A DNA stretch of 56,657 bases from Alphaproteobacteria bacterium. GTDB lineage: Bacteria; Pseudomonadota; Alphaproteobacteria; SHVP01. The stretch covers positions 1-56,657 of the forward strand of contig SHVP01000004.1 in assembly GCA_009694165.1 (NCBI GenBank), in the 5' to 3' direction. The notes beneath the pieces were generated by a model. That model was given only the letters and a program-made list of their open reading frames with translations. It did no database searches and had not been told where the DNA came from. Both the position numbers and the translations under genes were made by a program. Below, in pieces: positions 1 to 8,734 of this stretch; within the stretch, counting starts at the first letter, position 1; every line of letters begins with the position of its first letter.

Positions 1-648
1 ATGCGAGGCCGTCCGCAGCAGGACCTCGCGCATGGGCTTCTCGCCGTAATAGGTCCGCATCGCCGTCGCCGCCTGCTTGTCCGACCAGCCGCGCCACCAG
101 TCGGCCAGCCGTTGCCGCACACCGTCGCCGTAGCGCGCGATCTGCTCGGCGGTCTCCATCCCCGCCGGCGGCAGGCGCGTGAGGGTTTCGTAGGTGAGGA
201 CCCCGCCGTCGACCGCTTCCAAGAACGTCTCGACCACGTTGAAGGCGTGGTGAGCGAGCACGCGGTAGGTGCGGTTCGGCCGGTTCGGCATCAGCTCGGC
301 GAGCTTGGCCTGTGGGAACTGGCGGACGAAACGGGCGGAGGCTGCGAGAATGGCGTCCGCGCGATCGATCAGTTGTTGCGGCGTCAACGTCGCCGCCTTG
401 GCGTCGATGCCCACGAAGGCGGCGACATCGGCAATCGACTGGGCATAGACGAAGCGCTCTCCGCGCGCGACGATGGGCACGCTGCGGGCGCCGATCTGGC
501 GCATTTCGTCATAGGCGGTCTGGCGCTCGAGCACGTTGATCGACTCATGGTCGACGCCGTGACGCGTCAGGTATTCCTTGACGAAGGCGCAGCTCGAGCA
601 ATGCGGCTGCCAATAGACACGCAGGCGCGGCGTTTCCAGTGCGGTCAT
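1..648 (-). CDS. Glutaredoxin-like protein with C-terminal DinB-like region (3' end outside window)
   Basis: Reads from ATG at 648 to the window edge with no stop, giving at least 216 residues. The first ~80 residues look like a glutaredoxin/thioredoxin fold: a WQPHCSSC start with a CSSC redox pair near residues 17-20, then a VPIV cis-Pro segment near residue 50. The remaining part (RVLAHHAFNVVETFL, about residues 115-130) resembles the helical DinB-like fold that is sometimes fused to glutaredoxin domains. A thiol-disulfide role is inferred from the redox pair; the substrate is unknown. No strong Shine-Dalgarno beyond GGGAGGGAGC upstream of the ATG. It diverges from the acyl-CoA dehydrogenase; the 172 bases between (649-820) hold nothing I can name. 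Confidence 0.75.
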   Translation of the reverse strand, partial: MTALETPRLRVYWQPHCSSCAFVKEYLTRHGVDHESINVLERQTAYDEMRQIGARSVPIVARGERFVYAQSIADVAAFVGIDAKAATLTPQQLIDRADAILAASARFVRQFPQAKLAELMPNRPNRTYRVLAHHAFNVVETFLEAVDGGVLTYETLTRLPPAGMETAEQIARYGDGVRQRLADWWRGWSDKQAATAMRTYYGEKPMREVLLRTASH

Positions 649-820
649 CGCTCCCTCCCGGGGGATCGCCGCCATCTTCGACCCGATCGAACGTTTCCAC
701 AATAGATGGCCCGGCGCTGATGGCGCGCCGCAGCGGAGAAGCCGACCTGGACAGCGTCGGACGGCGCAAGGATTATACGATCGGCGTCCGTTCGCGGGTG
801 CCCAACCGTGGAGAACCAGA

Positions 821-1984
821 GTGGCGCTTGATCCAGAAACCCTGCTGCAGCTCATTGCCTCGGTGTCGCGCTTCACGCGCGAGCGGCTGATCCCGCTCGA
901 GGCGCAAGTGGCGACCGATGATCGCGTCCCGCCCGAGATCGTCGCCGAAATGCGGTCGATGGGGCTCTTCGGTCTGACGCTGCCCACGGAATTCGGCGGT
1001 CTCGGCCTCGCGGTCGAGGAAGAAGTGCGCGTCGTCTTCGAACTCGCCTACGCCGCGCCGGCCTTTCGCTCGGTGATCGGGACCAATAACGGCATCGGCA
1101 GCCAGGGAATCGTCATCGCCGGCACCGCGGCGCAAAAGGAGAAGTACCTGCCCGCCATTGCGGCCGGCACGATCATCGCCTCCTTCGCCCTCACCGAGCC
1201 GGAGTCGGGATCGGACGCGGGGTCGCTGCGGACCCGCGCCGTCAAGACCGCCGACGGGTGGCGGCTCACCGGCAGCAAGCGGTTCATCACCAACGCACCG
1301 GAAGCCGCGCTGTTTACGGTGTTCGCCCGCACCGGCAGCGACGCGGACGGCGCCAAAAGCGTCTCCGCCTTCTTGGTCGACCGCACCACTCCGGGCCTTT
1401 CGCTCGGTAAGCCCAACCGCAAGATGGGCCAACAGGGTGCCCACGTCTGCGACGTCGTCTTTGAGGACTGTCCTGTCCCCACCGACGCGATGCTGGGCGC
1501 GCCCGGCTCGGGGTTCCACACCGCCATGCAGGTGCTCGACCGCGGTCGCCTGCACCTCTCGGCGGCCTGTGTCGGCCTGGCAGAACGGCTGATCGACGAG
1601 GCCGTCGGTTACGCGCTCGAGCGGCGGCAGTTCGGACAGGCGATCGCGGAGTTCCAGCTGATCCAGGCGATGCTGGCCGACAGCCGTACCGATGCCTATG
1701 CCGGACGCACCATGGTGCTGGAGACGGCGCGCCGACGCGACCGCGGCGACGACATCGCCATGGAAGCCTCGTGTTGCAAACTCTTTTGCTCGGAGATGGT
1801 CGGCCGGATCGCCGACCGCGCGGTCCAGATCCACGGCGGCGCCGGATACATGGCGGAGTACGCGGTCGAGCGCCTGTTTCGCGACGCGCGGCTTTTTCGC
1901 ATTTACGAGGGCACCAGCCAGATCCAACAACTGGTCATCGCCCGGGCGATGCTGAAGCGGCACGGCCGGGGAACGCGCGGCTAG
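821..1984 (+). CDS. Acyl-CoA dehydrogenase family protein
   Basis: 387 residues, the normal length for the family, from a GTG start preceded by GGAG 7 bases upstream. It oxidises the alpha-beta bond of an acyl-CoA with FAD and passes electrons to electron-transfer flavoprotein. Diagnostic segments are visible: the substrate/FAD-binding FALTEPESGSDAGS stretch near residue 122, the SKRFITNA segment near 151, and the C-terminal IYEGTSQIQ motif near 366 that contains the catalytic Glu of medium/short-chain enzymes. It stands alone, with a different-family gene 45 bases downstream, so the substrate cannot be read from context. Confidence 0.93.
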   Translation: MALDPETLLQLIASVSRFTRERLIPLEAQVATDDRVPPEIVAEMRSMGLFGLTLPTEFGGLGLAVEEEVRVVFELAYAAPAFRSVIGTNNGIGSQGIVIAGTAAQKEKYLPAIAAGTIIASFALTEPESGSDAGSLRTRAVKTADGWRLTGSKRFITNAPEAALFTVFARTGSDADGAKSVSAFLVDRTTPGLSLGKPNRKMGQQGAHVCDVVFEDCPVPTDAMLGAPGSGFHTAMQVLDRGRLHLSAACVGLAERLIDEAVGYALERRQFGQAIAEFQLIQAMLADSRTDAYAGRTMVLETARRRDRGDDIAMEASCCKLFCSEMVGRIADRAVQIHGGAGYMAEYAVERLFRDARLFRIYEGTSQIQQLVIARAMLKRHGRGTRG

Positions 1985-2029
1985 AGCCACGGGCCGGTGC
2001 TACACTGCCGACTGTCGAGAGGTACGGAC

Positions 2030-2821
2030 ATGATCGAAGTCGTCAGCGTCGACCAGGCGCGGCGCGAGCGGCGGCCGCTGATGGTGGCCTACTACACCCT
2101 GGCGACCTCGCCGGACGAGGGTTTCTTTGTCACGCGCTATGTGGGCGCGCTACCCGATACCGTCGATCCCTCACAGCCGGCGGCTCCCGCCCAACGGCTC
2201 CCGCCGCAGGCCTATCTGGTCGAGCAGCCGGCCCGTTCGCTGGTGCCGGCGCATTATCACGACACCAACCAATTCCAGGTGTTTGTCAGCGGCGGCGCCG
2301 TCTTCGGCAAGAGGCCGATTGGCGCGGTACGCGTGCACTTCGCCGGTGGCCACACACCGTATGGTCCCATTCGCACCGACGATCGGCCGGCTGAGTACTT
2401 CACCTTCCGCAACCGCTGGGACTCGGGCGGCAAGACGATGCCTGACAATCGGCCCAACCTGCGGCGGGTGGCGCGGCGCTTCCGACTCGTGCACGACCTG
2501 CCCACGGCCGATGCCGGCGCGGTCGGCCAAGGCCTGATCCGTTGCGACGATGTCCTGCCTTGCGAGCCCGACGGTCTCGGCGTGGCACAGATCACCTTCG
2601 GCCCCGGTGCCACCGGCGATCTGACGCTCGCGCGACCTGGGGCCGGCCGCCATGCGCTGGTGCTGGCGGGCCACCTGCGCGTCGGTTCGACGACGTTGGA
2701 TCGTTTTTCCAGTCTCTACGCCGGCCCTGCCGATACCTGTACCGCCACCGCCGGGGACACCGGCGCCGTCGTCCTGGTTCTGCAGTTCCCGCCGGAACCG
2801 GCGGACGTCACAGCCCACTAG
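2030..2821 (+). CDS. Cupin-like hypothetical protein
   Basis: 263 residues. ATG at 2030 was chosen over an in-frame start at 1997 because GAGAGG lies 7 bases before it. The protein contains HYHDTNQFQVFVSGG near residue 75, which resembles the metal-binding first motif of a cupin (H-x-H ... G), and a second beta-rich half ending in GDTGAVVLVLQFP. No signal peptide. It follows the acyl-CoA dehydrogenase at 45 bases and may be cotranscribed. Its 3' end overlaps the convergent flavoprotein gene by 14 bases. The cupin assignment is from pattern only; enzymatic role unknown. Confidence 0.6.
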   Translation: MIEVVSVDQARRERRPLMVAYYTLATSPDEGFFVTRYVGALPDTVDPSQPAAPAQRLPPQAYLVEQPARSLVPAHYHDTNQFQVFVSGGAVFGKRPIGAVRVHFAGGHTPYGPIRTDDRPAEYFTFRNRWDSGGKTMPDNRPNLRRVARRFRLVHDLPTADAGAVGQGLIRCDDVLPCEPDGLGVAQITFGPGATGDLTLARPGAGRHALVLAGHLRVGSTTLDRFSSLYAGPADTCTATAGDTGAVVLVLQFPPEPADVTAH

Positions 2822-4034
2822 AGGGCGGTGCGAGCAGGCGGATGATGCCCGCCGCGGCCGCGGCGCCGGTGGCGAAGCAGGCCTGCAAAAGGTAGCCGCC
2901 CGTCGGCGCGTCCCAGTCGAGCATCTCGCCGGCAGCGAAGACCCCGGGCAATTGCCGCACCATGAAGTCTTCAGTGAGTTCGCTGAACACGATGCCGCCG
3001 GCCGTCGAGATGGCGCGATCGCCACGACTAGTCGCCGTGACCCGCAGCGGATAGGCCTTGATCATGCGCGTTAGCGCTTCGGGATCGACCGGCGGCGGCC
3101 GACCGTCGGGTTCGCGCAGCAGGCCGATCGCGACCCGCGCCAGGCCGGCGGCCTTGCGCAAATAGTTGGCCTGGGATTGCTTGCCGTGCGGCAGCGCGAG
3201 GCGGGCCACTAGTTCCGGCAGGGACAGGTCGGGACGCAGGTCGATGACGAGGGTCGCCTCACCCTGGGGCGCGATCGCGTCCCGCAGCGCCGCGGATAGG
3301 GCGTAGACGGCGCCGCCCTCGATCCCCATGGCCGTCACCACCGCTTCGCCGCGGGCGGTGTCGTTACCCAGGGTGAGCGCAATCTTCTTGAGTGGCGCCC
3401 CTTCGAAGCGGCCACGAAAATGCTCCGACCAGGCGACGATGAAGCCGCTGTTGGCGGGCTGCAGGTCGGCGATGGTTACGCCCCGCGCGCGCAGGATGTC
3501 GACCCAGCCGCCGTCCGATCCAAGCCTCGGCCACGACGCCCCGCCGAGCGCCAGAACGGTGGCATCGTGCGTCTCGGTATGCTGGCCGTCGGCCGCCGTG
3601 GCAAACACCAAGGCCCCGCTCGCGTCCCAGCCGAGCCAGCGGTGACGGGGCGAAAAGCGAACGCCGGCACCGGCGAGTCGCGCGAGCCACGCGCGTAACA
3701 AGGGCGAGGCTCGGAAGGAGCGCGGGAATACCCGGCCGCTCGAGCCGATGAAGGTCGTCTCGCCCAACCCCTCGCACCAGGCGCGCAGCGCCTCGGGCGG
3801 GAACGCCGCGATCGCCTCTGCCAGGTGCGGGCCGGCCGATGGGCGATAGCGCGCCAGAAAACGCCGCAGCGACTCGCTGTGCGTCAGATTGAGGCCGCCG
3901 CGGCCAGCGAGGAGGAATTTGCGCCCCATGCCGGCCATGCGGTCGTAGACGGTGACGGCGAACCCGGCAGCCGCCAGACGCTCGGCGGCCATCAGCCCGG
4001 CCGGGCCGCCGCCAATCACGGCAACGGATTTCAC
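2808..4034 (-). CDS. NAD(P)/FAD-dependent oxidoreductase of the HI0933/BaiN-like flavoprotein family
   Basis: 408 residues, full length. The N-terminus has the Rossmann dinucleotide motif GGGPAGLMAAE (residues 8-18) and the family hallmark GRKFLLAGRGGLNLTHSE near residues 37-54. The C-terminal segment with GEMLDWDAPTGGY is the second FAD contact typical of this family. Members of the HI0933/TIGR03862-type group are flavoproteins of mostly unassigned substrate, so only an oxidoreductase call is justified. Divergent neighbours are absent; it ends inside the last codons of the cupin-like gene on the other strand, a convergent overlap without room for a terminator. Confidence 0.88.
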   Translation of the reverse strand: MKSVAVIGGGPAGLMAAERLAAAGFAVTVYDRMAGMGRKFLLAGRGGLNLTHSESLRRFLARYRPSAGPHLAEAIAAFPPEALRAWCEGLGETTFIGSSGRVFPRSFRASPLLRAWLARLAGAGVRFSPRHRWLGWDASGALVFATAADGQHTETHDATVLALGGASWPRLGSDGGWVDILRARGVTIADLQPANSGFIVAWSEHFRGRFEGAPLKKIALTLGNDTARGEAVVTAMGIEGGAVYALSAALRDAIAPQGEATLVIDLRPDLSLPELVARLALPHGKQSQANYLRKAAGLARVAIGLLREPDGRPPPVDPEALTRMIKAYPLRVTATSRGDRAISTAGGIVFSELTEDFMVRQLPGVFAAGEMLDWDAPTGGYLLQACFATGAAAAAGIIRLLAPPSSGL

Positions 4035-4049
4035 CGGCGATTGCCCGGG

Positions 4050-4880
4050 CTAAGCAAGGCGAAGGACAAAATCGTCGACGACCGCAGCCAGGTCCGCCGG
4101 GCGATCCATCGGGATATGGTGGCCGCAATCGGGCACCAGCGCGGCGCGGGCGCCGCCGCCGATCAGAGCCATCAGGCGCTCGATCGACTCGACCGAGGTG
4201 ATGTCCGAGCGCTCGCCGCGCACGACCAGGACGGGGCAGCGGACGCACAACGTCTCCGGGTGAAACTCCGCGCGGCTGGCTGCGGTTTCACCCTGTTCGA
4301 CATAGCGATACTCGACCTCGCCGCCGCCAACATCCTTGAAGCTATGCCGGGCGTAGTGGTCCTTGATCTCTTCGGGCCAACCCTCGCTGCGATCGAGGGC
4401 CGCCCGGCCGGCGGCGAGGTTTGGGTAGCGGCGCCGGCGCAGTGCGAAATTGATCGCGGGCGGGAGCCAGATGCCCGAATCGACGACGACGATCGCCTTG
4501 ACCACATCAGGCCGGTCGTTCGCCATCTGCAACGCCATGTAGCCGCCGGTCGCGGTTCCGACCAGGATTACCTGCCCCAGTCCGAGCGCGGCGATCCACT
4601 CCCAGGCATCGGCGATATAGTCGGCGATGCGGTAGCCCCGTTCGGGCGCCGCGCTCAGGCCATGGCCGCGGTGGTCAGGCGCGAGATAGCGATTGGCCAG
4701 GGTGCTGGCGTCGACCATGAAGTCCCAGGAGCGCGCCAGCGACTTGTTGCCGTGTAGTAAAATGATCGGCGGGTTGCTGCCCGGCCAGTCGAGGTAATGC
4801 AGCGCAGCCAGGCGAGGGAGCCGAATGGTGTGGGACTCGGCGGGACGGCGAAAGGCAACCACAGCGTACCTCGGAATCAT
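4050..4880 (-). CDS. Alpha/beta-hydrolase-fold protein with Ala in place of the nucleophile Ser
   Basis: 276 residues from ATG at 4880. An alpha/beta hydrolase fold is clear: the oxyanion LLHGNKSLARSW segment near residue 41, PDHRGHGLS near 68, and a C-terminal DCGHH containing the catalytic His near residue 254. A later acid (RGERSD) is also present. The nucleophile elbow reads G-T-A-T-G-G (residues 108-113), so the serine expected at position 110 is alanine. The protein may therefore be a pseudoenzyme, a binder, or use other chemistry. It starts 39 bases from the divergent dinB gene. A much longer reading frame upstream of this ATG is only the complement of dinB. Confidence 0.85.
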   Translation of the reverse strand: MIPRYAVVAFRRPAESHTIRLPRLAALHYLDWPGSNPPIILLHGNKSLARSWDFMVDASTLANRYLAPDHRGHGLSAAPERGYRIADYIADAWEWIAALGLGQVILVGTATGGYMALQMANDRPDVVKAIVVVDSGIWLPPAINFALRRRRYPNLAAGRAALDRSEGWPEEIKDHYARHSFKDVGGGEVEYRYVEQGETAASRAEFHPETLCVRCPVLVVRGERSDITSVESIERLMALIGGGARAALVPDCGHHIPMDRPADLAAVVDDFVLRLA

Positions 4881-4919
4881 TGCGCGCAGAGGCCATAGCA
4901 GGCGCCGGGGCGCCAGGCA

Positions 4920-6206
4920 ATGCGAGAGCCGATGATCGCCCTGTGCCGAGACTGCGGTCGCGACTTTCCGACGCCGGAGGTGGAGCGGCGTTGTCCCTAC
5001 TGCGATTCGCCCCGCGTGCTCGAGCACCCAGAACTGGCCGAGCTGGCCGTCGCCCACATCGATTGCGATGCCTTCTATGCGACGGTCGAGAAACGCGATA
5101 ACCCGGCCATCAAGGACCAGCCCGTGGTCGTCGGCGGTCGCCAGCGCGGCGTCGTCATGGCCTGTTGCTATATCGCCCGGCGCTACGGTATTCGCTCGGC
5201 GATGCCGATGACCAAGGCGCTTCGGCTCTGCCCGCACGCCACCGTCGTGCCGCCGGACATGAGCAAGTATGCCCGCGTCGGCCGCGAGGTGCGCCAACTC
5301 CTGCTCGAGACTACGCCCGCCGTCGAACCGGTGTCGATCGACGAGGCCTTCCTCGACCTGGAGGGAACGACCGCTATTCACGGCGCCTACCCGGCGCAGG
5401 TGCTGGTCGATCTCGCCCGCAAGATCGAGCGCGAGCTGGCGATCACGATTTCCGTCGGCCTCAGCTACAACAAGTTTCTCGCCAAGGTCGCCTCCGACCT
5501 CGAGAAGCCCCGTGGCTTCGCCGTAATCGGTCGCGCCAAGGCCCAGGCGTTCCTGACCGATCAACCCTTGCGCCTCCTGTGGGGTGTAGGCCCGGCATTG
5601 GAGCGCCGCCTGCACCGCGACGGCATCACCCGCGTCGGCCAATTGCGCGACTTCGGTGAGGCGGAATTGATCGCCCGCTACGGCTCGATTGGGCACCGCC
5701 TGCATCGCTTTGCCTTCGGCCGCGATTTTCGCCGCGTGCACGCCGACCACGAGGCAAAAAGCATCTCGGCCGAGCGCACCTTCGCGGCCGACTTGAGCGG
5801 TGCCGAGGAACTGGAGGGCCGGCTCTGGCCATTGTGCGAGCGGGTGGCGCAGCAACTGCGCAAGGAGCGGTTCCTCACGACCGCCGTCGTGCTCAAACTG
5901 AAGACCGCTCGCTTTCGCCTGCGTACGCGCCGGCGCCATCTGGCGCGGCCGACCGACCTCGCCGCCGACCTGTTCGCCGTTGCGCGCGAGTTGTTGCGAA
6001 AAGAAGCGACCGGTGAACGCTTCCGTCTCATCGGGATCGGCAGTGCCGATCTCGTCGCGATCGACCGCTACGACGCGGCCGATTTGTTCGCCGATGATCG
6101 CCATGCCAAGACGAAGGCGATCGAAGGGACGGTGAGCGCTCTGCGCAGCAAGTTTGGCGATGACGCGGTGACCTTCGGCCGCTCGTTTCGCCCGAAGGAC
6201 GACTAG
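4920..6206 (+). CDS. dinB: DNA polymerase IV with N-terminal zinc finger
   Basis: 428 residues; a Y-family translesion polymerase. Visible: the first metal motif HIDCDAFYATVE near residue 46, the palm YNKFLAK segment, and the catalytic SIDEAFLDLEG near residue 137, then thumb and little-finger regions. Ahead of the polymerase is a CxxC ... CPYC zinc-ribbon (Cys 9, 12, 24, 27), an extension seen in some alphaproteobacterial DinB proteins. ATG at 4920 keeps the finger intact; ATG at 4932 with GAGAG just before it would also keep it. No LexA box of the GTTC-N7-GTTC type is visible in the short divergent gap, so SOS control is not shown here. The stop overlaps the next, convergent, gene by 4 bases. 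Confidence 0.95.
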   Translation: MREPMIALCRDCGRDFPTPEVERRCPYCDSPRVLEHPELAELAVAHIDCDAFYATVEKRDNPAIKDQPVVVGGRQRGVVMACCYIARRYGIRSAMPMTKALRLCPHATVVPPDMSKYARVGREVRQLLLETTPAVEPVSIDEAFLDLEGTTAIHGAYPAQVLVDLARKIERELAITISVGLSYNKFLAKVASDLEKPRGFAVIGRAKAQAFLTDQPLRLLWGVGPALERRLHRDGITRVGQLRDFGEAELIARYGSIGHRLHRFAFGRDFRRVHADHEAKSISAERTFAADLSGAEELEGRLWPLCERVAQQLRKERFLTTAVVLKLKTARFRLRTRRRHLARPTDLAADLFAVARELLRKEATGERFRLIGIGSADLVAIDRYDAADLFADDRHAKTKAIEGTVSALRSKFGDDAVTFGRSFRPKDD

Positions 6207-7225
6207 CGGCTGCCGAACAGGTCTTGCTTCGGGCGCTCGGCCGCCGAGGGCAGCGGGGCCGACGGACCGCCGATCCATGCGACGACGTCGCGCCACACTA
6301 CTTCGGCCTGCAGGTCACGCAGGACCATGTGATAGCCGGCGGGATAGACGGCGAGGCGGGTGATGCCATTGAGGTTGGCGGCCATCGCGGCCGTCGGGGC
6401 ACGCGGAATGATCTCGTCGCGGGCGCCGTACAGCACCAGCAGTGGGAGGCCGACGTCGGACGATGCCGCCAAGGCGCGATCCATCAGCCCGACGAGTCCG
6501 TAGACGGCATCGATCCGCGCACCCTTGATCACCAGGGGATCGCGCCCGAGCTCCAACAGCATCTCGATATTGTCGGAGGGGACGATGCCAAGGCCGCGTC
6601 CGGTAAGAACCTCGGCCGGGATGACCCGCACCGCCAGCCACAGCACCAGGCGATAGAGCGGGTTCAGCGTCGCCCCGCCCCATACCGCCGGGGCAGCGAG
6701 AACGGCACCGCGTACGCCCAGCCCCTGCCAGTCAACCGACCGGTCGGCGAGCGCTGCAAGGGCGACCGCGCCGCCCATCGAGTCGCCGACCACATAGATC
6801 GGAACGCCAGGGTGCCGTTCGCGGACGGCGACCACGGCGTCGACCAGGTCGGCAGTCAGGCGCCCGACGGGCGCCCAGCGCCCGGGTTCGCGTGCCTGGC
6901 CGAAGCCGCGCTGGTCATAGGCATAGGTCGTGAGGCCACGCCGTGCCCACCACGGCCCCGGGTAGGAGAACGTGTTGGAGTAGTCATTGAAGCCGTGCAG
7001 TCCGATGAGGATCGCCCGCGGTGTAGTCGGATCGCCGGAGGCGTCGGTTGCTGGCCAGGCGCGCAGCGGCAAGCGGACGCCGTCCGAGGCGATTAGGTCA
7101 AAACCCGCTCCGGCAGCGGGCGCGGCGATCCGCGGCGGCTCGACCACCTCGCTGCCCACCGATTGCACATAGGGCGACGCGCAGGCGCCGAGCAGGAAGG
7201 CGATGGCCGCCAGCAGACGGCGCAT
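6203..7225 (-). CDS. Alpha/beta-hydrolase lipoprotein (lysophospholipase-like)
   Basis: 340 residues. The N-terminus is a lipoprotein signal: MRRLLAAIAFLLGAC, with the lipobox LLGAC placing the lipidated Cys at residue 15. The mature part is a serine hydrolase of the monoacylglycerol lipase/lysophospholipase type: GLHGFNDYSNTF oxyanion segment, YDQRGFG, nucleophile elbow GDSMGG, a late acid in LYGARDE and a final His in GYHMVL. It is therefore likely an envelope-anchored esterase or lipase. Its stop overlaps dinB by 4 bases; upstream, 6 bases separate it from the uracil-DNA glycosylase family gene, so those two are probably one operon. Confidence 0.88.
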   Translation of the reverse strand: MRRLLAAIAFLLGACASPYVQSVGSEVVEPPRIAAPAAGAGFDLIASDGVRLPLRAWPATDASGDPTTPRAILIGLHGFNDYSNTFSYPGPWWARRGLTTYAYDQRGFGQAREPGRWAPVGRLTADLVDAVVAVRERHPGVPIYVVGDSMGGAVALAALADRSVDWQGLGVRGAVLAAPAVWGGATLNPLYRLVLWLAVRVIPAEVLTGRGLGIVPSDNIEMLLELGRDPLVIKGARIDAVYGLVGLMDRALAASSDVGLPLLVLYGARDEIIPRAPTAAMAANLNGITRLAVYPAGYHMVLRDLQAEVVWRDVVAWIGGPSAPLPSAAERPKQDLFGSR

Positions 7226-7231
7226 GAGACG

Positions 7232-7879
7232 CTAGGTCAGCCGGGCCACGACGGCCCGCAGCTCCGGCACAAGGTCCCGCCCGAACCAGGGATTCACCTT
7301 GAGCCATCGGTTATTGTGCCAGGACGGATGCGGCAGCACGAAATAGCGCGGTCGATATTCGCGCCACGCCTTGACCGTTTCGGTCAGTGTCGCTTTCCGC
7401 CGGCTACCGAGATGGTAGGCAAGGGCGTATTGGCCGGCCAGGATGAACAGCTCGACCTGGGGCATCGCCTGGTAGAGCGGTCCGTGCCAGGTGGCAGCGC
7501 ACTCGGGACACGGCGGCAGGTCGCCGTGAGTGCCGCGACCGGGGTAACAAAATCCCTGCGGAATTACCGCGATTCGGCGCTCGTCGTAGAACGCGGTGCG
7601 GTCGAGCCCGAGCCAGTCGCGCAGGCGATCGCCGGACGCATCGCCCCACGGCACCCCGCTTTCGTGCACCTTGGTTCCGGGCGCCTGGCCGGCAATGACG
7701 ATCCGGGCAGTCCGGCTGGCACGCAGCACCGGGCGCGGTCCCAGCGGCAGGTGGGCCGCACACAGCCGGCACGCCCGCACCTCGGCGAGCAAGCGCTCCA
7801 GATCGGGCGCCGCGCCTTGATCGCCGCCGAGCGAATCCCTAGGGTGCGGCGATCTCTTTTTTGTTCGGGTCATGCGCAT
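7232..7879 (-). CDS. Uracil-DNA glycosylase family protein
   Basis: 215 residues. The family is recognised by GQAPGTKVHESGVPW near residue 62 (equivalent to the GEAPG motif of family 4/5 enzymes) and by HPSWHNN near residue 183, the place of the catalytic-loop HPS motif. Cysteines at CRLC (near residue 37) and CPEC (near 125) could be iron-sulfur ligands as in family 4 enzymes, which I cannot confirm. The start is at ATG 7879 or, two codons later, 7873. Both lie inside the start region of the divergent moxR gene, so the two genes share the palindrome CATGCGCATG. Some members of this superfamily no longer act on uracil, so activity is inferred. Confidence 0.85.
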   Translation of the reverse strand: MRMTRTKKRSPHPRDSLGGDQGAAPDLERLLAEVRACRLCAAHLPLGPRPVLRASRTARIVIAGQAPGTKVHESGVPWGDASGDRLRDWLGLDRTAFYDERRIAVIPQGFCYPGRGTHGDLPPCPECAATWHGPLYQAMPQVELFILAGQYALAYHLGSRRKATLTETVKAWREYRPRYFVLPHPSWHNNRWLKVNPWFGRDLVPELRAVVARLT

Positions 7880-8726
7880 GCGGTTCGAGGGTACCAGTTC
7901 CTACGTCGCAACCGAGGATCTTTTAATCGCGGTGAACGCCGCCATCACGCTGCGTCGGCCGCTTCTGATCAAGGGTGAACCCGGCACCGGCAAGACGATC
8001 CTAGCCGCCGAGATCGCCCGATCGCTCGGCCGACCGTTGATTGAATGGCATGTCAAATCGACCACCAAGGCGCAGCACGGCCTCTATGAATACGACGCCG
8101 TCGCCCGCCTGCGCGACTCGCAACTCGGCGATGCGCGCGTGCACGACATTCGCAACTATATCGTCCGCGGCAAGCTGTGGGACGCCTTTACCAGCCCGGA
8201 CTTGCCGGTGTTGCTGATCGACGAGATCGACAAAGCGGATATCGAGTTTCCCAACGACCTGCTGCTCGAGCTCGACCGCATGGAGTTCTACGTCTATGAA
8301 ACGAAGGAGACCGTCAAGGCGGTCCATCGGCCGATCGTCGTCATAACCTCCAACAACGAGAAGGAACTGCCGGACGCTTTTCTGCGCCGTTGTTTCTTTC
8401 ATTACATCCGCTTTCCCGACCGCGAGACGATGACGGAGATCGTTTGCGTCCATTTTCCGGACGTCCAGAAGAAGCTGATCAACCAGGCGCTCACGATGTT
8501 CTTCGAAGTTCGGGGCGTGCCAGGGATCAAAAAGAAACCGTCGACGTCGGAACTGCTCGACTGGCTGAAGTTGCTGGTCGCCGACGATGTCTCGATCGAG
8601 GCCCTGCGCCACACCGACGCCAAATCGCTCATTCCACCGCTCCACGGCGCGCTGCTCAAACATGAGGCGGACGTCCATCTGTTCGAACGGCTGGCCTTCC
8701 TGCGGCGACGCGAGGGCAACCGCTAG
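7872..8726 (+). CDS. MoxR-family AAA+ ATPase
   Basis: 284 residues. Walker A is GEPGTGKT (about residues 36-43), Walker B is VLLIDEIDKAD (about 114-124), and sensor 1 is VVITSNNEKELPDAF with an arginine finger region following. MoxR ATPases work with VWA-domain partners as chaperones that mature or insert cofactors into other complexes, and the next gene encodes such a VWA partner 8 bases downstream. The first ATG (7872) or the second (7878) could be used. Either overlaps the divergent glycosylase gene start. Target complex is not evident in this window. Confidence 0.92.
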   Translation: MRMRFEGTSSYVATEDLLIAVNAAITLRRPLLIKGEPGTGKTILAAEIARSLGRPLIEWHVKSTTKAQHGLYEYDAVARLRDSQLGDARVHDIRNYIVRGKLWDAFTSPDLPVLLIDEIDKADIEFPNDLLLELDRMEFYVYETKETVKAVHRPIVVITSNNEKELPDAFLRRCFFHYIRFPDRETMTEIVCVHFPDVQKKLINQALTMFFEVRGVPGIKKKPSTSELLDWLKLLVADDVSIEALRHTDAKSLIPPLHGALLKHEADVHLFERLAFLRRREGNR

Positions 8727-8734
8727 GGCGACCG

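Noticed and set aside
4881..4919. LexA box in front of dinB
   Set aside because: No GTTC-N7-GTTC or GAAC-N7-GAAC pair is present in the short gap; only a GGCGCC-type inverted repeat.
4881..6296. N-terminal two thirds of a 748-codon minus frame continuous with the alpha/beta hydrolase at 4050-4880
   Set aside because: It is the complement of dinB, has no family features, and the hydrolase has its own ATG at 4880.
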